48,108 bases of DNA from Gammaproteobacteria bacterium UBA7310. GTDB taxonomy: Bacteria; Pseudomonadota; Gammaproteobacteria; Pseudomonadales; Ketobacteraceae. The notes beneath the pieces are model-generated. The model did not search any database. It was not told the DNA's origin and was given only the letters and a program-made list of their open reading frames with translations. The position numbers were made by a program, and so were the translations under genes. Positions 34,913-42,856 of the stretch are shown one piece after another. Numbering within the stretch: position 1 is the first letter of the stretch; each line of letters begins with the position of its first letter. The stretch lies in assembly GCA_002471665.1 (NCBI GenBank), contig DKQK01000014.1, positions 1-48,108 on the forward strand, in the 5' to 3' direction.

Positions 34913-36513
34913 AGCACAGCGCCAGCCACCGCCGGGTTAAAACCCCCTATCCCCTGTTGAGCATTCTGACCGCGTTTCTGCTACTGGGTTATTTTTACCT
35001 GTCTTCACAGCCGGACCTGATTCGGTTCTACGCCATTCCGGCCTTCATGCTGCAAGCACCTGTTCCGGAGGTGTTGTGCGCGGTGTTCGCCCTTGTGGTG
35101 TTGCTGGAGCTGCGCAACGTGCAAATCCAGCGGCAACACCAACAGAGCATCATGCAACGGGTGGAGGAGCAGATCGAAGAGCTGCTGGACACCAAAAAGC
35201 AGCTTCACGCCAAAGCCCACGTGTATGCCAATCATGCCGAGAAACTGAAACTGTTCATCAGCGACAAATTATTGGAATACATAGAATACGATGAAAAGTT
35301 TCTGCACTTCAAAAGCATTGCCAGCGAGGTACGGCACAACGGCGTGATCAGTTACGATAAGCTCACCACGCTGTTGGATCAGCAACTGAATGCGGTGGGC
35401 GTTGTTGATCTTGAGGAAGTGGAGCGCCTGCAGGAGGCCCGCGACAGCCTGCGCTATCTATGGGATCTGCTGGATCTCTCCACCGCCGATAATATTGCTC
35501 TGCATATTGCCAATCAGGTGTGCGAAAGCGAAGAGATCATCTTTCAATCCGAACTGGACAACAATCAGGAAAGCATACCGGAGCGGCCGGTGTTTGCACC
35601 CCGTGCTGCGTTGGTGAAGGCTCTGCAGCGCTGTTTCGGCAGTACGCCGCAGTGGTTGGATGATACGACATTGCAGATGCCCGAACACGATTGGGTGTGG
35701 ATTCAGGCTGCACCCACTGACGACCTGTTGGGGAATGAGAACCACATTGTCCTGGCACTGGAGAACCTGATCAGCAATGCCCAGTTTTTTACCGGCAGGG
35801 TCAATTCCCGCAAAGTGGAAAAACGCGCCCGCATCGCTGTGTTGCTGGATCAGCAGCAGGGCTATATTCGCTACCAGATCTACAATCGCGGCCCGCACAT
35901 CAACGACAACGCCGCCCACCAGCTGTTTCAGCTGGGCTATTCCACGCGCCGGGCTAAGGAACATCATGGCAAGGGGCTGGGTTTGTATTTCGTCAATGAG
36001 ATCATCAAAGGGTACGATGGCAACATTGCCTTTTCCAACATCCATAACAGCAGCGATGTGTTGTCCCTGCGCATCGAAACCGACAGCGGAGAAGTGATCA
36101 CCGAGGTTATTGAACTGGTAATTGAGGAGGATACTCCCCTGTGCCGAAAATCCGGCAGTGATGTAGCCGCCCGCCAATTGGATTGGGTGGTCTCCGGCAA
36201 GCTGGTGTCTTTAGAGATTACCCACCAAAGTGATCAGCAAACCCACCGCCAGCTGCATGAAGCTCTGCAACGGGGAACACTATACGATCCCGGCCGGCAA
36301 GCCCTGCCCCGTTGGCAAATGCAAATGGAGTCCAAACGCAAAAAGTCCTCAGACCTTATTTTCAAACCACTGGATTGTGCCGGAGTGTTGTTCGAGATCA
36401 ATCTACCCGGTTTGAATGCGCGCCTGGAAGGGGACCTGTTAACCGCCAACGAAGACGACATGGCACGTCAAGTGGACATGATATCCAGCCGCTTTCAACG
36501 TTTGTCGGACTGA
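34909..36513 (+). CDS. Unusual sensor histidine kinase-like protein
   Basis: This 534-residue protein has two N-terminal helices (LLSILTAFLLLGYFYL and VPEVLCAVFALVVLLEL) with a short loop, a coiled coil (about 70-120), a helical segment and an ATP-binding domain: N box ENHIVLALENLISNAQFF (about 278-293), G1 YNRGPHI, G2 HGKGLGLYFVNEI (about 352-363). Where kinases have AHELR, this protein has ASEVRHNG, so the usual phospho-acceptor His appears to be Ser139. After the G2 part, the last ATPase strand (GVLFEINLPG, about residue 492) is separated by roughly 100 extra residues. It may still phosphorylate the partner regulator through another residue, or act as a phosphatase or ATP sensor. Overlap with the regulator gene supports a pair. 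Confidence 0.75.
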   Translation: MKHSASHRRVKTPYPLLSILTAFLLLGYFYLSSQPDLIRFYAIPAFMLQAPVPEVLCAVFALVVLLELRNVQIQRQHQQSIMQRVEEQIEELLDTKKQLHAKAHVYANHAEKLKLFISDKLLEYIEYDEKFLHFKSIASEVRHNGVISYDKLTTLLDQQLNAVGVVDLEEVERLQEARDSLRYLWDLLDLSTADNIALHIANQVCESEEIIFQSELDNNQESIPERPVFAPRAALVKALQRCFGSTPQWLDDTTLQMPEHDWVWIQAAPTDDLLGNENHIVLALENLISNAQFFTGRVNSRKVEKRARIAVLLDQQQGYIRYQIYNRGPHINDNAAHQLFQLGYSTRRAKEHHGKGLGLYFVNEIIKGYDGNIAFSNIHNSSDVLSLRIETDSGEVITEVIELVIEEDTPLCRKSGSDVAARQLDWVVSGKLVSLEITHQSDQQTHRQLHEALQRGTLYDPGRQALPRWQMQMESKRKKSSDLIFKPLDCAGVLFEINLPGLNARLEGDLLTANEDDMARQVDMISSRFQRLSD

Positions 36514-36540
36514 ATAATCTTTTCCGGGTCCGGCGCGCTA

Positions 36541-37596
36541 TCAGGGTTTCAGCAATCGATCCACCAGATTCAACAGGCCGTGGCTCACTGTGTTTTTGGC
36601 ACGGCCGGAAACGGCTTGGACACCCCTGGCAAGAGCCGAGCGGGGTACCGGCTGCCAGCGCACCTGATCACCAACGTTGACCGTGCCGGCTTTGATGACG
36701 GTGGCATTCACTCCGAAATGCCGGTTGGCGTGGCGATCGATGGCCCGCAGCACCCGGCTGTCCTTGCCGGCTCCCTGCTGTGGCTGGGCCGGCATGGAGC
36801 AACGCACGGTGCGGGATTCCACGGCAATCACCACTTCATCACCGATGTGCAACTTGCCGCCCACCCATGCCACATCATCAAATCCGGTCACACCAGCCTG
36901 ACTTTCAATCACGATATTGGGCCGGAACCGATGGGCGCCAAAATCCCCTTCCGGTTCAATCTGCTGCATCTGCTGCAACGCACCGGTGGTGATCAGATGC
37001 AGCGGATACACATCGTAATAACGGCCCAGGGGCGTGGAAAACAACATCAACTCGCTGAGTAGTTTCCACGATATGGAAGAGAAGTCCGGCAGCTCTTTCG
37101 AGGCGAACATGCGTTTCATGTCCTTGCTGCCCATCACAGAGCGCAATCGATAGTGTTGCCAATGGCGTTTTGGCTGCAGCGACCACAGGGACACCGGCTT
37201 GCCCAGTGCGGTGGACAGCCGTTGGTTGATGTCCGGGTCAGCGGACTGTGCGCTACTGCCGTCGGGGAAGGTAATACGCACATCGGGAATCCTGTTATCC
37301 CTGACCGGGGCAACATACTCCGCGGCAAATAACAGTAGCTTGGGCAACGTGCGCACCACGGTGTTTTCGTTATTCTCCTCGTCACGCACGATCCAGCCTC
37401 GGTCCCCCAACATACCGGCCCTGGTGATGATTGCCGAGTCGGTTTGCTGGCCCACCATGGACTTTACCGGGTAATGCCAGAGTTGTTGGATACGGCCCAC
37501 CACACCGGGCGTGGGGCCGGGCGTAGGGCTGAGTGCAGGGCTTGGCGTGGCGCCTGGTATGGCGGGCCGCGCGTTTGATGGTTCGTGTGCTGACAT
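36541..37596 (-). CDS. MOSC domain protein
   Basis: This 351-residue protein starts with about 35 low-complexity residues (repeated Pro, Thr and Ser), followed by the MOSC N-terminal barrel (VGRIQQLWHYPVKSMVGQQ, GDRGWIVRDEENN) and the MOSC domain (FGAHRFRPNIVIESQAGVTGFDDVAWVGGKLHIGDEVVIAVESRTVRCSMP, then RHFGVNATVIKAGTVNVGDQVRW). MOSC domains resemble the sulfur carrier part of molybdenum cofactor sulfurases; related bacterial proteins YcbX and YiiM detoxify N-hydroxylated bases with a Mo cofactor. The Cys in VRCSMP fits the conserved site of the YcbX group. The proline-rich start is unusual; translation could begin later. It is convergent with the kinase gene (27 bases between). Confidence 0.85.
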   Translation of the reverse strand: MSAHEPSNARPAIPGATPSPALSPTPGPTPGVVGRIQQLWHYPVKSMVGQQTDSAIITRAGMLGDRGWIVRDEENNENTVVRTLPKLLLFAAEYVAPVRDNRIPDVRITFPDGSSAQSADPDINQRLSTALGKPVSLWSLQPKRHWQHYRLRSVMGSKDMKRMFASKELPDFSSISWKLLSELMLFSTPLGRYYDVYPLHLITTGALQQMQQIEPEGDFGAHRFRPNIVIESQAGVTGFDDVAWVGGKLHIGDEVVIAVESRTVRCSMPAQPQQGAGKDSRVLRAIDRHANRHFGVNATVIKAGTVNVGDQVRWQPVPRSALARGVQAVSGRAKNTVSHGLLNLVDRLLKP

Positions 37597-37665
37597 AGGG
37601 ATTAATTCTGTTGTTGATGGCTGAGCGTAAGCCCATACCCTATCACAGGTTGTGGTCGGCGGTGC

Positions 37666-38985
37666 TCAAAAGCCCGCTTCGAATCCCATCACCCAACGAT
37701 CCGTATCATCAAATTGCCCAAACTGGCCATCCTGGTTGCCATAAAACACATCGACCCCGCTCCACACCCGCAGCGTATCGGTGACCTGATAGTCCACCTT
37801 GAACCGTACCTGGCCGTCCTTGTCTTCATCGCTGTACAACACAAATCCCTCCAGCTCCAGGGTTTCATTCAACAGCGATCGCCGCAGCAGAAATGTGTGC
37901 TGCTGACGCATCCGGTCACGCACCACATCCTGTTGATAATTGCTGAGGGTGCTCTGGAACCATTGATAACTCAAAAACCAATCGGTAAAGCCACGGTAAT
38001 CCAGCCCCAGCACCGAGCTGAACTCCGCCGTTTCTGCAATACCGTCAGCGTCAAAACTGTCGCGCAATTGGTAGCTGGCGGTACTGTAGCCTGCCTCCAT
38101 CCGCACCACCCAATCCCCGAAGGCATTGGTGGCCGTGGTTCCGTACAGCCTGGTGGGTTCATACTCCGGGCTCACTTCGATTGCGCCTGCTTCCAGGCGG
38201 CGGTAGATGACGGGCAGATCCTGATAATGGTTAAGGTAGTTCAGCGTCAGATCCCATCCGCCGTAGAACAGTCGGTAGCGGGCCCCGAATTCAACAGCGT
38301 GGTGGGGCCGTTGCACCGCCTGCACCACAACAGGCACAGGTGCCGCACCCAGGGCCGGCCGGTATTTGGAACTGGTCACATAGTAGGGGGTACCGGCATC
38401 CGCCAATTTGCTGTAGGTGGCATCCGGGATCAGCAACAGTTGCAGGGTTGCATCATCGCTGACATTGAATTCGGCATTCACCGTCCACAGGGCAATGCGG
38501 GAATCCTCAAAGGTATCCAGGTTGAACTCACGGTAATCCTGGGGATTCACCACATCCAAAACCTTGAGGCCGTCGGCCTGGCCCCACACCACCTGCTGTT
38601 TGCCCACACGCCAGTAACCATTCCACGCGGCAACATCCAGGTAGGCTTCCGCCAACTCCAGCACACCTTTCTCATTGGCCACCAACGGGCCATTGACGGA
38701 GGAATAGTTGGCCTCCTGGGGATCATCGATGTACAGGTCACTGTTCACCGCCAACACCAGTTTGGGAATCACCGTATACTGCACTGCGGAATTCAGCTGG
38801 CCGCTGATCTCCGTTTTAATCAGGGTATCGTTTTTCTGTAAACCGGAATCCGTCAGTGCCGCCGCCAATTCCGTTTCCAGTACCGTAGTAACACGCGGTG
38901 CGCCGAGCGCCGGTGCGGCAATAACCGCCGCACCCACGCCGAGCCAGACGCAACGCATCAGATTGCGGGCCGGGAACAGAGTCAT
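37666..38985 (-). CDS. DUF1302-like outer-membrane barrel protein
   Basis: From the ATG at 38985 this protein has 439 residues. The start contains a signal peptide (MRCVWLGVGAAVIAAPALGA). The segment AYLDVAAWNGYWRVGKQQVVWGQADGLKVLDVVNPQDYREFNL is typical of the DUF1302 family, and the remainder alternates aromatic strands (YRLFYGGWDLTLNYLNHYQ, RMEAGYSTASYQL, GFEAGF at the end) as expected of a beta-barrel. Such proteins are found beside RND permeases and LolA-like proteins in hydrocarbon- or steroid-using bacteria; function is unproven, but a passage for hydrophobic compounds across the outer membrane has been suggested. The ATG overlaps the RND stop by one base, so translation is coupled. 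Confidence 0.82.
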   Translation of the reverse strand: MTLFPARNLMRCVWLGVGAAVIAAPALGAPRVTTVLETELAAALTDSGLQKNDTLIKTEISGQLNSAVQYTVIPKLVLAVNSDLYIDDPQEANYSSVNGPLVANEKGVLELAEAYLDVAAWNGYWRVGKQQVVWGQADGLKVLDVVNPQDYREFNLDTFEDSRIALWTVNAEFNVSDDATLQLLLIPDATYSKLADAGTPYYVTSSKYRPALGAAPVPVVVQAVQRPHHAVEFGARYRLFYGGWDLTLNYLNHYQDLPVIYRRLEAGAIEVSPEYEPTRLYGTTATNAFGDWVVRMEAGYSTASYQLRDSFDADGIAETAEFSSVLGLDYRGFTDWFLSYQWFQSTLSNYQQDVVRDRMRQQHTFLLRRSLLNETLELEGFVLYSDEDKDGQVRFKVDYQVTDTLRVWSGVDVFYGNQDGQFGQFDDTDRWVMGFEAGF

Positions 38986-41900
38986 CACAATCCCCGCTCC
39001 AGGGTTCGCCGGGTAAAGAGGTCATCCCGCACCGGCGTCTGATAATCCACGTTGGAAAACTCAAACCGACTGTGGTGGCCGGTTTTGTGATTGTGAACCT
39101 CCAGCTGATGCTTGGTCCAAATACCATCCACCTGCTCTATGTTGGTGGCGGTATAGGTTTTCAGAGGGCGGTCTTTCAAATCCCAATAATCGGTTTTGAC
39201 AATAATCCAGTTTTGCGGATTGACCCAGATCAGGCTGCGACTGAACCCCAGCTCTTCTGCAATCTGTTGATTGCGGGTGGTGGCGGCTACCTTATAGGTT
39301 TCAATCTGGCGCCCACCCAGGGCGATGGTTTCCCGCCCCAGGGTTTCAAAGTTGAAATCCTGCTGCTCAATCTTGCCGGACTTTTTGATATCCTCGTAGG
39401 TGAAGTCGGTTCCCAGAAAATAATCACCGCGATCAGAGGCTGAGATGCGGCGCACTTTGCGCAGAGCGGGCAGATACAGCCATTGATCATCCTCGGTTTC
39501 CAGATCCGGATAGTCATAGGTTAAAAACCCGGTGTCTTTCACGTTGGTGGGCCGTTGATAGATCAACAGGGTACGTTTTTCCTCACCAAAATACTTACGA
39601 AAACTCAGCGCCTTGCGTTCCCGCACTTTGCCGGATTTATCGGTCAGGGTCATATGCAGATCACTGATGGCGTGTTGACCCTCCGCCACCTGATTGATGT
39701 TTGCCACAATGGTGGCCCCGTCCGGCAACGGGCTGGCCTGCACCGGTTGTGGTAATGCGCTCCACAGCAGGCCGGTGACGGCCATCAGCGCCACCATCTT
39801 GGCCAGCGCCACACTACCGCCCGATGTTTTGTCTTGTGCCGGTTGGCCATACAGAAAGGCTGGTTTCAATACCAGCACCAAGGCGGGCAGCAACACCAGT
39901 GACGCCACAAAGCTCATGGTGACCGACAACACAACGATGATGCCGAAGTTGTTCAACGGAACCACTTTAGACAGAATCAACACACCAAAACCACAGGCCA
40001 GCGCCAGGTAATTGAATAACAACGCACGGCCGGTGGAAGCGTATAGTTTGGACACCAGCTCCTGGCGTTCAGGCACCTGGTGTTTGAACAGCGCTTTTAA
40101 ACGATCCAGAGTATGGATGGCAAAGTCGATACCCAGGCCAATGGCCACTGAAGCAAACATGGAGGTGCCGATACCCAGATCGATACCAAATACCACCATG
40201 GTGGTGTACACCATGAGGATGGACGTCACCACCGGCAGCACCGCCAGCACACCGGCTACAGCCGAGCGAAACAACAACGCGGACACCAACAATACAAAAG
40301 CCAGGGAGATCCCCACACTCACAAAGTGACTGCGGCCAATGTCTTTCAACCAGTGGTAGTTCAGATTCACCCGACCGGTAAGGGTTGCCGTAACATCACC
40401 GCCATCCAGATTCTGGCTCAGGTAACTTTGCAACGACTGCACCAGCGGTGCGGTTGCCACAAACTCGGCGGTATCCAGATAAAAGCGCACGTTGGCGAGG
40501 CGGTAATCGTAATCCACCACGTTATCAAAATCCGTGGGATCACTGCTGGCGGAATACAACAGCAGGTATTGCGCCGCCAGTTCTTTGGTGGCCGGCAGCG
40601 CATAAAATTCGTCACGATCCTCGTTCAGGGATTTGTTCATTTGTTTCAGAAAATCCACCAATGACATGGACCCGTTGATATGGGGCAGGGATTCGCCATA
40701 GGCCTGCAATGCCTCTATTTTTGCCAGTACCCGGGGATCAAACAGGCCTTCCTTGGTGTTTGTTTCGATCACCACATCCAACGTATTGGTGCCTTGCATA
40801 TGGCGATTGATGGCCTGGTCGGCCTGGAATATGGCTTCGTCAGGGTGGAAGGTTTCAATGCGATCATCGTTGACTCTCAGTTGCGTGCTTAACCCCAGGC
40901 CCACCAAAGCCGTCACCAAAAACACCGCTACGGTGGTGTGGGCGTAACGGGTGGCAATACGCCCCATTACCATCATAAAACGGGCAAACAGATCGTTGCT
41001 GCTGGCCTGCTCCAGTTTGATCCAACGCTTGCTGACCTTGGGTTTGATCAGAACAATGGCCGCCGGCAGCACAAACAACGAATAGAACCAGGCTATCAAT
41101 ACGCCGAAGGCCGTGAACAAACCAAAATATTCAAACGGCGGCATATATGCGGACACGTACAGCCCGATGAATCCCGCCATGGTGGTCAGGGTGGTCAGGG
41201 TCACCGGCCAGGCCATAACCACCACCGCTTCCTCAATGGCGCGGCGCGGCGAATAGTCCGGATGTTTGGCCAACAGTTCGTAATAAGTGCTGAAAATATG
41301 GATGGAATCCGCCACCGCCATACCGATCAGAATCACCGGCATGGCGTTGGTGATCACATAGAACGGTACACCGCTGTAACCCATCAACCCCACGGTCATC
41401 AGCACTGCGGCGGCAATCACCAGATTACCCAGCAGGGCAGGGGCAAAGCGCCGGAACGCCACCACCAGCATGATGGTGATGATCAATCCCGCCAGCGGGT
41501 TCAGACGACTGGCATCCTGATCGATGTATGCCCCAAGGTAACCCAGCACCGCCCCTTCACCGGCGGTGTAGATTGCCACCGTACCCGGCACAGGCTGTTG
41601 CTCGATCATCTGCGCCAGGGACTGATAGGTTTGTTCTGCCTTGGCATCGTCGTACAACTCGGCGATGATCAGGGTCATGGCTCCGTCTTCCGCCACCAGC
41701 AATCCGTTATACAGTGGAAAATCCTGCACCGCCTGCCGGATCGCCTGGGGGCCACCGTCCTCCAGCAGTTCCATAAACGGGAACACATCCATGCCGCTGC
41801 TGTTGCCCACTATATTGTTCTCCGTGGCCAGGCTCATGGTGCGGTCTTCATTCACGTTCGGCAGTGCGTTCACTGCGCGGGTCAGGGTGCTCACCAGGGC

Positions 41901-42152
41901 CAACACCTCCCCATCATAGATGCCATCATCCCCCTGGCTTTCGATGGCGATCACCACCGGATCACTGATGCCGAACAGCGCCCGCGCCTTGTTCTTGTAG
42001 ACCAGTGCCGGGTTATCCGGTGCCAGAAACGCGTCGGCACGGGTGTCCTTGAATACTTTGCCCAAACCCGCCGCCAGCAAGCCCAGGCAGAGCAGGCCGA
42101 TCAGGACGGTGGATTTGGGATACCGAATCCCGGTCAGAATAAACATTCTCAT
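38985..42152 (-). CDS. RND/MMPL-type permease fused to a LolA-like domain
   Basis: This 1055-residue protein is an RND-superfamily permease (about residues 1-780) with a twelve-helix pattern in two halves. Conserved segments are MPVILIGMAVADSIHIFSTYYELL in the first half and FASVAIGLGIDFAIHTLDRLKALF in the second. The helix-like stretch ALAKMVALMAVTGLLWSALP ending in PVQA (about 785-806) follows, then a soluble outer-membrane-lipoprotein-sorting-like (LolA-like, PF17131 type) domain to the end: QWLYLPALRKVRRISASDRGDYFLGTDFTYEDI, GFSRSLIWVNPQNWIIVKTDYWD. In many relatives these are two adjacent genes; here they form one chain. It probably moves lipids or hydrophobic compounds through the periplasm. 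It follows a marR gene and precedes the DUF1302 gene. Confidence 0.9.
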   Translation of the reverse strand: MRMFILTGIRYPKSTVLIGLLCLGLLAAGLGKVFKDTRADAFLAPDNPALVYKNKARALFGISDPVVIAIESQGDDGIYDGEVLALVSTLTRAVNALPNVNEDRTMSLATENNIVGNSSGMDVFPFMELLEDGGPQAIRQAVQDFPLYNGLLVAEDGAMTLIIAELYDDAKAEQTYQSLAQMIEQQPVPGTVAIYTAGEGAVLGYLGAYIDQDASRLNPLAGLIITIMLVVAFRRFAPALLGNLVIAAAVLMTVGLMGYSGVPFYVITNAMPVILIGMAVADSIHIFSTYYELLAKHPDYSPRRAIEEAVVVMAWPVTLTTLTTMAGFIGLYVSAYMPPFEYFGLFTAFGVLIAWFYSLFVLPAAIVLIKPKVSKRWIKLEQASSNDLFARFMMVMGRIATRYAHTTVAVFLVTALVGLGLSTQLRVNDDRIETFHPDEAIFQADQAINRHMQGTNTLDVVIETNTKEGLFDPRVLAKIEALQAYGESLPHINGSMSLVDFLKQMNKSLNEDRDEFYALPATKELAAQYLLLYSASSDPTDFDNVVDYDYRLANVRFYLDTAEFVATAPLVQSLQSYLSQNLDGGDVTATLTGRVNLNYHWLKDIGRSHFVSVGISLAFVLLVSALLFRSAVAGVLAVLPVVTSILMVYTTMVVFGIDLGIGTSMFASVAIGLGIDFAIHTLDRLKALFKHQVPERQELVSKLYASTGRALLFNYLALACGFGVLILSKVVPLNNFGIIVVLSVTMSFVASLVLLPALVLVLKPAFLYGQPAQDKTSGGSVALAKMVALMAVTGLLWSALPQPVQASPLPDGATIVANINQVAEGQHAISDLHMTLTDKSGKVRERKALSFRKYFGEEKRTLLIYQRPTNVKDTGFLTYDYPDLETEDDQWLYLPALRKVRRISASDRGDYFLGTDFTYEDIKKSGKIEQQDFNFETLGRETIALGGRQIETYKVAATTRNQQIAEELGFSRSLIWVNPQNWIIVKTDYWDLKDRPLKTYTATNIEQVDGIWTKHQLEVHNHKTGHHSRFEFSNVDYQTPVRDDLFTRRTLERGL

Positions 42153-42165
42153 GATGACTCCCTAT

Positions 42166-42183
42166 ATAGATGTATATGCATGT
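42166..42183. promoter_or_regulatory. MarR-type operator before the RND-LolA gene
   Basis: The 18 bases ATAGATGTATATGCATGT match the reverse complement of 42691-42708 at 16 of 18 positions. The site starts 14 bases before the RND start codon, within the gap after marR. A repressor bound here would block the permease operon or its ribosome loading. Confidence 0.6.
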
Positions 42184-42236
42184 ATAAGTTCCAAATAGAG
42201 CGCGGGGTTACCGCGCTGAGGGATGCAGGTTAATGC

Positions 42237-42656
42237 TCAGGTTTTCATTTCGATCAACGCACTGGAAGCGGCCAACAGCTGTCCGATGGCGTCAGCTCCC
42301 AACTGTTGTTCCACACTCTTTTGTGCCAACCGCCATTGTTTTTCGGCCCGCTTGAACAGGGCCTTGCCACTCGCAGTGAGCGAACACAGCATCACCCGGC
42401 GGTCGGCGCTGTCCGGTGTACGCTCAATATAGCCTTCCCGCAGTAATGGCTTGAGGCTGCGGGTCAAGGTGGCCTGATCCACCAGTAATGCCTTTTCCAG
42501 GGCCTGCTGCGAGCAGCGCTTCATGTACCAGAGTGAACGCAACACGCTGAACTGGGTCACCTTGATGCCGCATTCATGCAGGTAACCGTTGTAATGGCTG
42601 GTAAGCACGCGATCAGCCTGGCGCAACTTGAGATTAAAACAGGGTTCGATGTTCAT
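42237..42656 (-). CDS. MarR-family transcriptional regulator
   Basis: This 139-residue protein has the MarR winged helix: CGIKVTQFSVLRSLWYMKRCSQQALEKALLVDQATLTRSLKPLLREGYIERTPDSADRRVMLCSLTASGKALFKRAEKQW. The recognition helix is VDQATLTRSLKPL and DRR marks the wing. A Cys in FNLKLRQADRV is not present, but Cys5 near the start (EPCFNLKLRQAD) and Cys in HECGIK could sense oxidants; this is only a guess. The gene lies 84 bases upstream of the RND-LolA gene on the same strand and its promoter holds a matching palindrome, so it most likely represses itself and the transport genes. Confidence 0.88.
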   Translation of the reverse strand: MNIEPCFNLKLRQADRVLTSHYNGYLHECGIKVTQFSVLRSLWYMKRCSQQALEKALLVDQATLTRSLKPLLREGYIERTPDSADRRVMLCSLTASGKALFKRAEKQWRLAQKSVEQQLGADAIGQLLAASSALIEMKT

Positions 42657-42690
42657 GGTGCGGTTTCCGGTTCAACATACTTTCCATTTA

Positions 42691-42708
42691 ATATGCATAT
42701 GCATCTAT
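42691..42708. promoter_or_regulatory. MarR-type operator before the marR gene
   Basis: The core ATGCATATGCAT (42693-42704) is a perfect 12-base palindrome, about 36 bases before the marR start codon. Its surrounding 18 bases are nearly repeated in opposite orientation at 42166-42183. Confidence 0.65.
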
Positions 42709-42771
42709 TGTCAAGCAACAGCGATCAATCGGGATTATCCCCACCGCCCAACAAATACTAACATTTACCAT

Positions 42772-42800
42772 TTGCAAGTAGTTATCATTTGCATTATGGT
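42772..42800 (+). promoter_or_regulatory. Candidate promoter with overlapping Fur site, TonB receptor gene
   Basis: TTGCAA (42772-42777) and TATGGT (42795-42800) are 17 bases apart and could be the -35 and -10 boxes. The spacer coincides with GCAAGTAGTTATCATTTGC (42774-42792), which matches 11 of 19 positions of the enterobacterial Fur consensus. This would place the receptor under iron repression. Confidence 0.5.
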
Positions 42801-42856
42801 ATCCATCTTTGACTAATACTTGATCTAATTTGCTATGTCCGGGGTTCATTATACTC

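Noticed and set aside
37714..38841. A 375-codon open frame antisense to the DUF1302-like gene
   Set aside because: No recognisable motif; the minus-strand frame has a signal peptide and family signature.
40938..42233. A 431-codon open frame on the plus strand opposite the RND gene
   Set aside because: It is rich in His, Gln and Arg with no fold-like pattern, the usual antisense shadow of a GC-rich membrane protein gene.
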